Part shown: positions 34,338 to 42,650 of the stretch, in pieces
Position numbering within the stretch: position 1 is the first letter of the stretch
How the letters are laid out: each line of letters starts with the position of its first letter
Source: Actinomycetales bacterium
GTDB taxonomy: Bacteria > Actinomycetota > Actinomycetes > Actinomycetales > Quadrisphaeraceae
Length of the DNA: 50,795 nt
Assembly (NCBI GenBank): GCA_022701985.1
Contig: JAKONK010000175.1
Coordinates: 1 to 50,795, forward strand
Reading direction: 5' to 3'
The notes under the pieces: generated by a model
Databases searched by the model: none
What the model was told of the DNA's origin: nothing
Seen by the model: the letters and a program-made list of their open reading frames with translations, nothing else
Made by a program: the position numbers and the translations under genes

Positions 34338-34757
34338 GTGAGCAGCGCCCCGCCGACCCCCACCCCGACGGGCGCCGGCGTCCAGGACCTCCGGGCCGCC
34401 TGCGACCAGCTCGTCGCGACCGCCGCCGACCCCGCCGCCGCCCGCGCCCTGCTCGTGCGGGTGTGGGCGCTGGGCGCCGCGACCGCCGACGGCCTGCTCG
34501 CCGACCTGTGCGACGTCGCCGCCACCAGCGCGGCGCGGGCCGGCGCCGAGCCGGACGCCGCCGCGCTCCTCGACGCGCTCGGCCGCCACCACGAGGCGGC
34601 CCGCGTGCGCGAGGCCGTCCAGCGCGGCCTGGAGGACCACCGGCGCTCGGCCGACGCCGCCGCCCGGGCCGAGGCCGCGCGCCGGGCCGCCCGCGCCGCC
34701 GCCCGCCTCGCCGAGGTGTCCCGCCACCGCCGCGACGCGGTCACCAGCGCCGCCTGA
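34338..34757 (+). CDS. hypothetical Ala-rich helical protein, 139 residues
   Basis: Not recognised. After a short Pro/Thr-rich start the protein is almost entirely alpha-helical and Ala/Arg-rich, ending in a probable coiled coil ([20 protein letters not shown]). No membrane segment. The composition alone makes a chance reading frame possible, but the codon pattern has strong third-position GC and it fills an otherwise empty gap in tandem with the next gene. Confidence 0.55.
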   Translation: MSSAPPTPTPTGAGVQDLRAACDQLVATAADPAAARALLVRVWALGAATADGLLADLCDVAATSAARAGAEPDAAALLDALGRHHEAARVREAVQRGLEDHRRSADAAARAEAARRAARAAARLAEVSRHRRDAVTSAA

Positions 34758-34804
34758 CCGCGGTGGCCCCTCCACCCCGCGGTGGCCCCTCCACCCCGCG
34801 GTGG
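34758..34804. repeat. 19-base tandem repeat, 2.5 copies
   Basis: Units CCGCGGTGGCCCCTCCACC at 34758-34776 and 34777-34795, then a partial CCGCGGTGG (34796-34804), lie directly after the hypothetical gene's stop. Each junction contains the palindrome CCGCGG and GGTGG/CCACC arms that can pair, so it may act as a terminator. Confidence 0.75.
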
Positions 34805-34859
34805 TCCGGCGGGAGCGCCACGGCGAGCCGGGGGGAGCCCCTCGGGTGACCATGGAGGG

Positions 34860-35372
34860 GTGGGTCCTCGCAAGCCACCGGGCGTGAGCTACGAGTCGTG
34901 GGTCGAGCGCCAGGTGCGCGAGGCGGTCGAGCGCGGCGCCTTCGAAGGGCTCAGCGCCGCCGGAAAGCCCCTCGACCCGGCCCTGCTCACCCAGACCGCC
35001 GGGGAGTGGGCTGTGGAGTGGGCCCGCCGCGAGGGCGCCGACATGACGGCCGCGCTGCCACCCGCGCTGGCGCTGCGCCGAGAGCGCCAGGAGCTCGTCG
35101 ACGCCGTGCCCGGCAAGCCCACCGAGGAGGCCGTGCGCGCCGCGGTCGAGCACTTCAACGAGCGCCTCGACGCCGCCTACCGCCGTCCGCAGGAGGTGCC
35201 TCCGGTGGCGCTGGCGTTCGTCGACGTCGACCGGCAGGTGGCGCGGTGGCGGGAGGCGCGCCCCCAGGGGCCGCCCCAGCCGGAGCAGACCGTGCTCGGG
35301 GCCGGCGCCGAGCGACCGGCGTCACGCCGACCGTGGTGGGCCCGAGCGCGCCGTCGCCGCCCTCCCGGCTGA
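34860..35372 (+). CDS. DUF1992 (DnaJ-homologue subfamily C member 28-like) protein
   Basis: A 170-residue protein whose N-terminal part matches DUF1992: SYESWVERQVREAVERGAFE followed by GLSAAGKPLD. Then come the WARREGADMTAALPPALALR segment and ALRRERQEL, and a helical region ending with NERLDAAYRRPQEVPP. The function of DUF1992 is unknown; there is no J domain. The C-terminal tail is Arg/Pro-rich. GTG 34860 has GACCAT six bases upstream; GTG 34884 is the next possible start. Confidence 0.85.
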   Translation: MGPRKPPGVSYESWVERQVREAVERGAFEGLSAAGKPLDPALLTQTAGEWAVEWARREGADMTAALPPALALRRERQELVDAVPGKPTEEAVRAAVEHFNERLDAAYRRPQEVPPVALAFVDVDRQVARWREARPQGPPQPEQTVLGAGAERPASRRPWWARARRRRPPG

Positions 35373-35453
35373 CCGAGGTGGGCGAGGGGGCCGAGGGGGC
35401 CGAGGTGGCCACTGGAGGTGCCGGGTCCACCGGTCCGCACCGTCAGCGCACCG

Positions 35454-36908
35454 TCAGGGCACCGTCAGCGCAGCGGCCAGGCGCGCCACCGCGCCGCTGG
35501 CCTCCGCCTCGGTGCACGCGCCGAAGCTGAGGCGCACGTGCTGCGAGGCTGGCTCGTCGGCGTAGGAGGCGCTCCCGTCGCCGACGACGACGCCGACCTC
35601 TCGCGCGGCAGCGGTGACCTGCTGCGACGTCGTCCCCGGAGGGCAGGGCACCCACAGGTGGTGCCCCGCCTGCGGCCGGTGCACCGGCGCCTCGGAGGCG
35701 GGCCAGAGGTGGGCCAGCAGCGCCAGCAGGTGGTCTCGGCGGGCCACCAGGGCGCGGCTGAGCTGGCGCAGGTGCCGCGTCCAGTCCGGGGAGGCGAGCA
35801 GCTCGACGGCCACCTCCTGGAGGAGCCGGCTCGTGAACAGCTCGTCGCTGGTGCGCGCGGTCTGCAGGCGCGCCAGCACGGGGCCGCGCGCCGCGACGAA
35901 CCCCACCCGCAGGCTCGGTGCCACGGGCTTGGCCAGCGACGACACGTGGACGACGTGCCCGTCGGCGTCGTCCTGGACCAGTGGCGGGGGCGAAGGCCGG
36001 TCCAGGGCGAGGTGGCGCGCCCAGTCGTCGTCCACCACCAGCGCCCTGCGCCGCGCGGCCACGGCCAGCACCTGCTGGCGCCGGTCCAGGGCCAGCGAGG
36101 CGCCGGAGGGGTTGCTGACGTGGGTCTGCAGGTAGGCGAGCCGGGCCCCGGTGCGCTCGAGCACGCTGTCGAGGAGGTCCGGACGCACCCCGGACGGGTC
36201 CGTGGGCACCGGCACCGGCCGCAGCCCCGCGGCCCGCACCGCCGCCAGCGCCCCCGGGTAGGTGGGGTTCTCCACCGCGACCGCGTCACCGGGGCTGGCC
36301 AGCGTGCGGAAGATGCTGGTCAGCGCGGGCTGGGAGCCGCTGGTGACGAGGACGTCGCCGGCTCCCAGGCCGACCTGCGCGGCGAACAGCTCACGCAGCT
36401 CGGGCAGACCCGCCGAGGGGGCGGCGGCCCAGACCGAGGAGCGCCGGGCGGTCCGGGCGGTGGCGGCCTGCAGCGCCCGGCGGGGCTGCAGGTCCGCGCT
36501 GAGGTAGCCGCTCGAGAGCACCGTGGTCGTGGGACCCGCCGAGGACGCCCGGCCCGCACGGCCGCCGTCGGCGGGGGATGCGGTCGTCATCGAGGTGGCG
36601 GGGTCGAGGGCCGCGACGTCGGCGTGGTCCACCCGCGCCGGGGGCAGCGCCACGGGCTGCCAGGAGGTGTCCCCGGCGGAGCGGGTGCGGCGCGGGGCGA
36701 CGAAGGTGCCGCGACCGGGGCTGGAGACGAGCACGCCCTGCGCCACGAGCTCGCTGACGGCGCGCCCCACGGTCACCGGGCTGGCGCCCAGGTCCTTGCA
36801 GAGCTGGCGCACACCGGGCAGCGCCCGTCCCGGCGGCGCTGCGTCAGCCAGGTGGCGCAGGTGCCGGACGACCTCGGCGGCGCGGCCAGCACTGGTACTG
36901 TCGTTCAT
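35454..36908 (-). CDS. MocR-family regulator (GntR winged helix fused to aminotransferase-like domain)
   Basis: A 484-residue fusion. The GntR-type winged helix is at about residues 8-72 (LPGVRQLCKDLGASPVTVGR, VSSPGRGTFVAPR), then a linker of about 65 residues, then a fold-type I aminotransferase-like domain with HVSNPSGASL, DDDWARHLAL and the PLP lysine Lys327 in SSLAKPVAPSLRVGFV. MocR proteins bind PLP or an external aldimine and control a nearby gene. The ATG overlaps the start of the divergent benE gene inside an inverted repeat, so it probably regulates benE and itself. Three direct copies of CACCGTCAG follow its 3' end (35439-35468). Confidence 0.93.
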   Translation of the reverse strand: MNDSTSAGRAAEVVRHLRHLADAAPPGRALPGVRQLCKDLGASPVTVGRAVSELVAQGVLVSSPGRGTFVAPRRTRSAGDTSWQPVALPPARVDHADVAALDPATSMTTASPADGGRAGRASSAGPTTTVLSSGYLSADLQPRRALQAATARTARRSSVWAAAPSAGLPELRELFAAQVGLGAGDVLVTSGSQPALTSIFRTLASPGDAVAVENPTYPGALAAVRAAGLRPVPVPTDPSGVRPDLLDSVLERTGARLAYLQTHVSNPSGASLALDRRQQVLAVAARRRALVVDDDWARHLALDRPSPPPLVQDDADGHVVHVSSLAKPVAPSLRVGFVAARGPVLARLQTARTSDELFTSRLLQEVAVELLASPDWTRHLRQLSRALVARRDHLLALLAHLWPASEAPVHRPQAGHHLWVPCPPGTTSQQVTAAAREVGVVVGDGSASYADEPASQHVRLSFGACTEAEASGAVARLAAALTVP

Positions 36909-36924
36909 GAAACTCAACAGTACC
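36894..36924. promoter_or_regulatory. overlapping divergent promoters and MocR operator of mocR and benE
   Basis: GGTACTGT (36894-36901) and ACAGTACC (36917-36924) form a perfect eight-base inverted repeat with a 15-base spacer that contains both start codons: benE ATG 36907-36909 and mocR ATG 36908-36906 share two bases. TACTGT is a -10-like hexamer in each arm, five bases before the benE start and eight before the mocR start. Both mRNAs would therefore be leaderless. The repeat is the obvious candidate operator for MocR. Each -35 region would lie inside the other gene. Confidence 0.6.
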
Positions 36925-38196
36925 GTTACTCTACCGCCGCGGCCAGCGTTACACCGGGACCTGTCGGTGACCGCGGTCGTGGCCGGACTGGTGGCCGCTC
37001 TCGTCTCGTTCGCCGGGCCCTTCGCCGTCGTCGTCCAGGCCACCCGCGGTGCCGGGCTCGACCCCGCGCACACCGCCTCGTGGGTCTGGGCCATCACCCT
37101 CGGCAGCGGCGTCAGCGGGCTGGCGCTGTCCTGGGTGACGCGGCTGCCGGTGGTCGTGGCCTGGTCGACCCCCGGTGCCGCACTGCTCATCGCCTCCCTC
37201 GGCGGGTTCGCCTGGTCCGATGCGGTGGGCGCCTTCCTGGCGGCGAGCGCGGCCGCCTGCGTGCTCGGTGCCACCGGCTGGTTCGGCAGGCTCCTGTCGC
37301 TGGTGCCCGGCGCGCTGATGTCCGCGCTGCTCGCAGGCGTGCTCCTGCCGTTCGTCGTCCACGGCGCCACCGCGGTCACGGCGGCCCCCCTGGCGGCGGG
37401 TTCCGTGGTGGCCGCCTTCCTCGTGGCCAAGCGCTGGCTGGAGCGGTACGCGGTGCTCGCGGCGCTGGTCGTCGGCGCGCTGGTCGCCACCCTCGCGGGG
37501 TCGCTGCAGCCGGCGGCGATCGCGGGCGCCGGGCTGCACCTGACCACCCCGGTCTGGACGTGGCCGACCTTCGACCTGCGCGCCCAGCTGGGGATCGCCC
37601 TGCCGCTGCTGCTCGTGACGATGGCCGCGCAGAACGCCCCGGGTCTCACCGTGCTGCGGACCGCGGGCTTCACCCCGCCGGACCGGCTGCTCGTCGGCGC
37701 GGTCTCAGCGGTCTCGGCGCTGCTGACCCCCTTCGGCGGGCACGCGACCAACCTGGCCGCGATCACCGCTGCCATCGCCGCGGGCCCGGACGCCCACCAC
37801 GACCCGCGCCGCCGCTACGTCGCGGGCCTGGTCTGCGGTGCGGCCAACCTCCTCGCCGCAGCGGGCGCCGGGTGGCTCGTCGGCGCCTACAGCGCCCTGC
37901 CCGGCCCGGTCGTGGCGGCCCTGGCGGCGGTGGCCCTGCTCCCCGCCCTGGCGGGCGCCCTGGGGGCGGCCCTGGCCGAGGGGCCGGCCACGTCGACGGC
38001 GGCGCTCGTGACGATCGCGGTCACCGCGTCCGGCGTCGTGGTGCTCGGGGTGGGCAGCGCCTTCTGGGCGCTCCTGGCAGGGGTCCTCACCTGGCTGGTG
38101 CTGCGACCCGCCCGGGCCGGTCGCCCCGGTCGTCCGGCTCGCCCGGTGCGAGCCGTCGGGTCCGCACCGGCCGCACGGGCATCATCGACCGTGTGA
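36907..38196 (+). CDS. benE: BenE-family (benzoate/H+ symporter-like) transporter
   Basis: A 429-residue protein with about 12 membrane helices. DLSVTAVVAGLVAALVSFAG, WVTRLPVVVAWSTPGAALLI and TPFGGHATNLAAITAAIAAG are characteristic of the BenE family. Known members take up benzoate, but in many bacteria the gene is linked to a MocR regulator, and the substrate may differ. The ATG overlaps the divergent mocR start codon; a GTG at 36967 is possible but would remove conserved residues. The stop overlaps the lacI start (GTGA). Confidence 0.9.
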   Translation: MKLNSTVTLPPRPALHRDLSVTAVVAGLVAALVSFAGPFAVVVQATRGAGLDPAHTASWVWAITLGSGVSGLALSWVTRLPVVVAWSTPGAALLIASLGGFAWSDAVGAFLAASAAACVLGATGWFGRLLSLVPGALMSALLAGVLLPFVVHGATAVTAAPLAAGSVVAAFLVAKRWLERYAVLAALVVGALVATLAGSLQPAAIAGAGLHLTTPVWTWPTFDLRAQLGIALPLLLVTMAAQNAPGLTVLRTAGFTPPDRLLVGAVSAVSALLTPFGGHATNLAAITAAIAAGPDAHHDPRRRYVAGLVCGAANLLAAAGAGWLVGAYSALPGPVVAALAAVALLPALAGALGAALAEGPATSTAALVTIAVTASGVVVLGVGSAFWALLAGVLTWLVLRPARAGRPGRPARPVRAVGSAPAARASSTV

Positions 38197-39224
38197 GCGC
38201 CCGGGTCACCCTGTCCGACGTCGCCGCGCACGCCGGCGTCTCGCGGGCCACCGCCTCCCTCGTGCTGCGCGGCGAGGGGCGCGTCTCCGACGCCACGCGC
38301 GAGCGCGTCCACGCCGCCATGGCCGAGCTCGGCTACGTCTACGACCGCGTGGCCGCGGCCATGCGGTCCCAGCACGCCCCCGTGGTGGGCGTGGTGGTCA
38401 GCGACATCACCAACCCGTTCTTCGCGCAGGCCCTCGTGGGCGTGCAGGCGGCGCTGCGCGAGGAGGGGTACCTGCCGCTGCTCGCGAACGCCGCCCACGA
38501 CCTGGCCCAGCAGGCCGAGCTGCTGGGGCTGCTGCGCGAGCACCGGGTGGCGGGCCTGGTGCTCGCGCCCGTGGCCGGCACGCCGGCGTCCCTGGTGGAC
38601 GAGCTGCGCACCTGGCGCCTCGAGCACGTGCTGCTCACCCAGCCCGTCGACGGGGCGAGCACGTGGACGGTGGCCCCCGACGACAGGCTCGGGGGCCGGC
38701 TGGCCGCCGAGCACCTGCTCCGGGTCCACGGCTGCCGGCGGCTGCTGCTGGTGGGGGCCTCCCGCGACGTCGCCGGCGCCCGGCTGCGCGAGGCCGGTGT
38801 GCACGACGCCGTGGCGGGCGCTCCGGGGGCGCAGGTGGTGGCGGCGCTGAGGTGGCTCCAGGAGGACCCGACCGGGCTGCTGCTCGGCCGCGCTGCGGTG
38901 GCGGGCCCGCTGCTCCCCGACGACGAGGGCCTCGCGCCCGACGGCGCCGTCTGCTTCAGCGACGTCCACGCGACGGGCCTGCTGCGGGCGCTGCGGGAGG
39001 CGGGCCGGGCCGGCGCGCTGCCGGTGACCGGGTACGACGACATCCCCGCGGCCGCGCTGTACGAGCCGCCGCTGACCACCGTCTCCACCCACGGCGAGCA
39101 GCTGGGCCGGACCGCCGCGGAGGGGCTGGTGCGGCGTCTGGCGGAGCCGTCCGCGGACGCGTCTCCGGTCGAGCTGGCGGTGCCGCCGCGGCTCGTCGTC
39201 CGCCAGTCGTGCGGATGCGCGTGA
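38193..39224 (+). CDS. LacI-family transcriptional regulator
   Basis: A 343-residue LacI/GalR regulator. The helix-turn-helix and hinge helix are TLSDVAAHAGVSRATASLVL and TRERVHAAMAELGYVYDRVA (about residues 5-55), followed by a periplasmic-binding-like sugar domain starting VVGVVVSDITNPFFAQALVG. The sugar domain is about 30 residues shorter than usual around the middle third. The GTG overlaps the benE stop, which is unusual for a regulator. A LacI-type palindrome lies just after its stop, before the glucosidase gene, so that gene is the likely target. The effector is probably a disaccharide or glucoside. Confidence 0.92.
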   Translation: MSARVTLSDVAAHAGVSRATASLVLRGEGRVSDATRERVHAAMAELGYVYDRVAAAMRSQHAPVVGVVVSDITNPFFAQALVGVQAALREEGYLPLLANAAHDLAQQAELLGLLREHRVAGLVLAPVAGTPASLVDELRTWRLEHVLLTQPVDGASTWTVAPDDRLGGRLAAEHLLRVHGCRRLLLVGASRDVAGARLREAGVHDAVAGAPGAQVVAALRWLQEDPTGLLLGRAAVAGPLLPDDEGLAPDGAVCFSDVHATGLLRALREAGRAGALPVTGYDDIPAAALYEPPLTTVSTHGEQLGRTAAEGLVRRLAEPSADASPVELAVPPRLVVRQSCGCA

Positions 39225-39250
39225 CACGCGGTGCTGGATCGATCTAGCAT
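39221..39250 (+). promoter_or_regulatory. promoter and LacI-type operator of the GH13 glucosidase gene
   Basis: GTGACA (39221-39226, overlapping the lacI stop) and TAGCAT (39245-39250) are -35 and -10 candidates with an 18-base spacer. The near-perfect 18-base palindrome TGCTGGATCGATCTAGCA (39232-39249) with central CG, typical of LacI-family operators, covers the spacer and -10. CCACCTGGTG occurs twice further down (39261-39270, 39297-39306). Confidence 0.55.
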
Positions 39251-39345
39251 CGTCGGCGCACCACCTGGTGACACCCCCGGCGACAACCCCGTCGGCCACC
39301 TGGTGGACCCGCCCCCGCACACCCACGTCACTCCCGGAGCACCCC

Positions 39346-41115
39346 GTGACCCTCACGGCCCCCACCACGACCGCGACCACCGGCGCGCAGCGCGCCGCGT
39401 CCCGCCTCGCCACCCCCTGGTGGCGCGAGGCCGTCGTCTACCAGGTCTACGTCCGCTCCTTCGCGGACGGCGACGGGGACGGCACGGGCGACGTCACCGG
39501 CCTGCGGGCGCGCCTGCCGCACCTGGCCTCCCTCGGCGTCGACGCGATCTGGATCAACCCCTGGTACCCCTCGCCCCTGGCCGACTCCGGCTACGACGTG
39601 GCCGACTACCGCGCCGTCGAGCCGCTGTTCGGGGACCTCGAGCAGGCCACCGCGATGATCGCCGAGGCGCACGCCCTCGGGCTGCGCGTCATCCTCGACG
39701 TCGTCCCGAACCACCTCTCCGACGAGCACGCCTGGTTCCGGGCGGCCCTCGCCAGCGCCCCCGGCTCCCGCGAGCGGTCGCGCTTCGTGTTCCGCGACGG
39801 GCGCGGCGAGGCCGGCGAGCTGCCCCCCAACGACTGGACCAGCCACTTCGGGGGCTCCGCCTGGACCCGCGTGGTCGAGGCCGTCGGTGACGAGGCGCAC
39901 CCGGCCGGCGAGCCCGGCCAGTGGTACCTGCACCTGTTCAACACCAAGCAGCCCGACGTCGACTGGACCAGCGAGGAGGTCCGCGAGGAGTACGACGACG
40001 TCCTGCGCTTCTGGTTCGACCGCGGCGTCGACGGCTTCCGCATCGACGTCGCCCACGGGCTCACCAAGCACGCCGACCTGCCCGACCTGGGCGAGCGGGA
40101 GTTCCCCCACCAGCCGTTCGGAGCCGGGGACCACCCCTTCCTGGACCGCGACGACGTCCACGAGGTCTACCGCCGCTGGCGCGCCATCGCCGACTCGTAC
40201 GACGAGCCGCGCGTGTTCGTGGCCGAGGCGTGGACGGGCGACCCGGCCCGGCTGGGGATGTACCTGCGCCCCGACGAGCTGCACACCGCCTTCAACTTCG
40301 ACTTCCTGGTCTCGGCCTGGCGCGAGCCGGAGCTGCGCACCGTCATCGACGGCACGCTGGCCGCGCACGACGCCGTCGGCGCACCGCCCACCTGGGTGCT
40401 GAGCAACCACGACGTCTTCCGCGAGGTCTCCCGCTACGCCCGCGAGCAGGACCGCCCCCAGCTGCGCGGCGAGCGCGACTTCGTCGGCCGCCCGGCAGAC
40501 CTCGAGGTCGGTCTGCGGCGCGCCCGCGCCGCCGCGCTGCTGATGCTGGCCCTGCCGGGCGGCGCCTACGTCTACCAGGGGGCCGAGCTCGGCCTGCCGG
40601 AGGTGGAGGACCTGCCCGAGGAGTCGCTGCAGGACCCGGTGTGGTTCCAGAGCGGCGGGGAGCACCGCGGGCGCGACGGCTGCCGCGTGCCGCTGCCGTG
40701 GTCGGGTGGCGCCGCCCCGTTCGGCTTCAGCGACCGCGCCGACGGCGCCGCGCCGACCGGTGAGCCGTGGCTGCCGCAGCCGGCGTCCTTCGCCGGGCTG
40801 ACCGTGGCCGACCAGGACGGCGACCCGACCTCGACGCTCGAGCTGTACCGCTCGGCGCTGTCGCTGCGCCGCTCGCTCGAGGCCCTCGGTGACGGGCCGC
40901 TGGCGTGGGTGGACGGCGGCGAGGCGTCGCGCGACGGCGTGCTGGCGTTCACCCGCGAGCCGGGCTTCGCCTGCTGGGTGAACCTCTCGGAGCAGCCCGT
41001 GGCGCTCCCCGCAGGTGCCGAGGTGCTGCTGGCCAGCGGCCCCCTGGCCGACGGCGACGGCGCTGGTGACGCTCAGCTGCTGCCGACCGACACGGCGGTC
41101 TGGCTGCGCCGCTGA
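39346..41115 (+). CDS. GH13 alpha-glucosidase (oligo-1,6-glucosidase/maltase type)
   Basis: A 589-residue family 13 glycoside hydrolase. All expected regions are visible: VVYQVYVRSFADGDGDGTGD at the start of the barrel, DVVPNHLSDEHAWF, the nucleophile Asp234 in GFRIDVAHGL, acid/base Glu294 in VFVAEAWTG and Asp356 in VLSNHDVF. No signal peptide, so it acts on imported oligosaccharides. The start GTG 39346 has GGAG seven bases upstream. It follows lacI, and a LacI-type operator covers its promoter. A sugar importer may be encoded elsewhere; the one in this window is about 30 kb away and is not clearly linked. Confidence 0.93.
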   Translation: MTLTAPTTTATTGAQRAASRLATPWWREAVVYQVYVRSFADGDGDGTGDVTGLRARLPHLASLGVDAIWINPWYPSPLADSGYDVADYRAVEPLFGDLEQATAMIAEAHALGLRVILDVVPNHLSDEHAWFRAALASAPGSRERSRFVFRDGRGEAGELPPNDWTSHFGGSAWTRVVEAVGDEAHPAGEPGQWYLHLFNTKQPDVDWTSEEVREEYDDVLRFWFDRGVDGFRIDVAHGLTKHADLPDLGEREFPHQPFGAGDHPFLDRDDVHEVYRRWRAIADSYDEPRVFVAEAWTGDPARLGMYLRPDELHTAFNFDFLVSAWREPELRTVIDGTLAAHDAVGAPPTWVLSNHDVFREVSRYAREQDRPQLRGERDFVGRPADLEVGLRRARAAALLMLALPGGAYVYQGAELGLPEVEDLPEESLQDPVWFQSGGEHRGRDGCRVPLPWSGGAAPFGFSDRADGAAPTGEPWLPQPASFAGLTVADQDGDPTSTLELYRSALSLRRSLEALGDGPLAWVDGGEASRDGVLAFTREPGFACWVNLSEQPVALPAGAEVLLASGPLADGDGAGDAQLLPTDTAVWLRR

Positions 41116-41127
41116 CCCCAGGTCCGG

Positions 41128-41187
41128 CCGTGATCGTGGACTTCCGGAACGGTGCTCCAGGCGCTGTTCCGGAAGTCCATGATCACG
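41128..41187. repeat. palindromic intergenic repeat, CCGTGATCATGG family (copy D)
   Basis: Arms at 41128-41150 and 41165-41187 pair over 23 bases with one G-T wobble and a 14-base loop. It occupies the gap between converging glucosidase and VOC genes, starting 12 bases after the glucosidase stop. Compared with the other copies, the core has one change (GATCGTGG) in the left arm. Confidence 0.85.
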
Positions 41188-41195
41188 GGGGTGGG

Positions 41196-41669
41196 TCAGG
41201 GGGTGGTCCTCGAGGGGGTGGCGTTGACCATCCACGGGGTGCCCCAGCGGTCCTCGCACTGGCCGAACCAGTCGCCCCAGGGCGCCTCGGCCAGCGGCAC
41301 GTCCTCGTGGCCGGTGGCGGCCAGCGCCCGGTACCAGCCGAGGAGATCGTCCGCGTCGTCGCCGGTCAGGGCGACGGCGAAGCCCTTCGCGCCCTCGAAC
41401 GGCATCGACGACGGGGTGTCCGAGCCCATGAGCACCATGCCGTTGCCCAGGGTGAGCTGGCCGTGCATGACCCAGGCGTCCTCGTCACCGCCCACCGGCA
41501 CGCCGCCCTCGGCGAAGGTCGTCAGCACCAGCTCCCCGCCGAGGACCGAGGCGTAGAACTCCATCGCCTCGCGGGCCGTGCCGCGGAAGCTCAGGTACGG
41601 GTTCAGGGTGTGGGCCACGAGGTCCTCCGGGTCTGCCGCTCGACCGGCCCGCGGGACCGGGGCCGTCAC
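41196..41669 (-). CDS. VOC-superfamily (PhnB/glyoxalase-like) protein
   Basis: A 157-residue protein of the PhnB-like group: LNPYLSFRGTAREAMEFYAS, then VLGGELVLTTFAEGG, LTLGNGMVLMGSD and the C-terminal WGDWFGQCEDRWGTPWMVN, where the WGD...F...D..G..W pattern is typical. Such proteins bind a metal or small ligand; their functions are mostly unknown. The start is GTG 41669; an Arg/Pro-rich leader of about 20 residues precedes the domain. It converges with the glucosidase gene across copy D of the repeat. Confidence 0.87.
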   Translation of the reverse strand: MTAPVPRAGRAADPEDLVAHTLNPYLSFRGTAREAMEFYASVLGGELVLTTFAEGGVPVGGDEDAWVMHGQLTLGNGMVLMGSDTPSSMPFEGAKGFAVALTGDDADDLLGWYRALAATGHEDVPLAEAPWGDWFGQCEDRWGTPWMVNATPSRTTP

Positions 41670-41743
41670 GGGGTGGACGGCGCAGGGGGACGCAACTCAT
41701 CGGTCGCCCGCCGTGTCGCACCTCCGACGGGCGCGGTGGTGCC

Positions 41744-41749
41744 TACCGT
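41744..41749 (+). promoter_or_regulatory. -10 element of the glutamine amidotransferase gene
   Basis: TACCGT lies seven bases before the ATG at 41757 and no ribosome site is present, so the message is probably leaderless. Confidence 0.45.
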
Positions 41750-41756
41750 GGTCGGG

Positions 41757-42650
41757 ATGTGCAGGCTCCTCGGGTTCGCCGCTCCGGACGCGCGCTCCCT
41801 GGCCGACGCCGTCGGCGCGGTCCAGATGGCGACCTTCTGCGCCATGGCGCGGCTGCACGACGACGGGTGGGGCGCCGCCTGGACCGCCGGGGACGGCGGT
41901 GCGGTCCGCACCCAGCGCAGCCCCCGCAGCGGCCACGAGGACCCGGCGCTGGCCGCGCTCACCACCGCGACCCCGGCGCGCGCCGGCCTGGTGCACCTGC
42001 GCCTGGCCAGCTCCGGCATGCCGGTGGCCCCCGAGAACACCCACCCCTTCCTCGACGCGGGCACGGCGTTCGCGCACAACGGCGCCGTGAAGCCGGTCGC
42101 GCTGCTGGAGGGCCTGCTCCCGGACCCGGTGCGCCACCGGCTGCAGGGCACCACCGACAGCGAGCGCTACGCCGCCCTGGTGCGCCACCGCGCCGCGCAG
42201 CTGGGCGACCTGGCCGCCGCAGCGGCCTCGGTGGTGGCCCAGCTGGCGCCCCTCTTCCCGAGCTCGAGCCTGAACGCCGTGGTGCTGACCGCGCGCGAGC
42301 TGGTGGTCGTGCAGGCCAGTGCGGGGGCTCGCGTCCCCCACGAGGACTTCGACGCGAGCGGCCTGGCCGAGCACGAGCTGCCGACGGGCCACCGCACGGG
42401 CTACTACCAGCTCTGGCGGCGGCGCTCGCCCGACGGGACCGTCGTGTTCTCGTCGTCCGGGCTGCGCACCGACGGGTGGGAGCCCCTGGCCCCCGGCACC
42501 GTCGTCTCCGTCGACCTGCGCACCCTGGCCGAGCGCGTCGTCCCCGTCACGGCCGGGGCGCCGGCCCCGGCACCGCGTCCCGCGCCGCTGCCCGCCCAGG
42601 GGCGCCACGACTCGCACGAGCGGGCGGACCGCGCCATGGTCGGGACATGA
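41757..42650 (+). CDS. class II glutamine amidotransferase (YafJ/EgtC-like)
   Basis: A 297-residue N-terminal-nucleophile amidohydrolase. The protein starts MCRLLGFAAPDARS; Cys2 becomes the N-terminal nucleophile after Met removal. Further family motifs are MARLHDDGWGAAW, HLRLASSGMPVAPENTHPF and AFAHNGAVKP. EgtC, the ergothioneine gamma-glutamyl hydrolase, is the best-known relative, but no other egt genes are present, so the substrate is unknown. The C-terminal 40 residues are Pro- and Ala-rich. The gene overlaps a small hypothetical gene (ATGA), and a further small gene follows. Confidence 0.9.
   Translation: MCRLLGFAAPDARSLADAVGAVQMATFCAMARLHDDGWGAAWTAGDGGAVRTQRSPRSGHEDPALAALTTATPARAGLVHLRLASSGMPVAPENTHPFLDAGTAFAHNGAVKPVALLEGLLPDPVRHRLQGTTDSERYAALVRHRAAQLGDLAAAAASVVAQLAPLFPSSSLNAVVLTARELVVVQASAGARVPHEDFDASGLAEHELPTGHRTGYYQLWRRRSPDGTVVFSSSGLRTDGWEPLAPGTVVSVDLRTLAERVVPVTAGAPAPAPRPAPLPAQGRHDSHERADRAMVGT

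Noticed and set aside
34758-34804. Tandem 19-base repeat as an origin or iteron array
   Set aside because: Only 2.5 copies, no replication or partition gene nearby; better explained as a local duplication at a gene end.
36967-36969. GTG 36967 as the benE start, which would remove the start-codon overlap with mocR
   Set aside because: It would cut into the conserved N-terminal helix region (DLS..AVVAGL) and has no ribosome site or -10 at suitable distance, whereas ATG 36907 has TACTGT five bases upstream. Kept as a possibility only.
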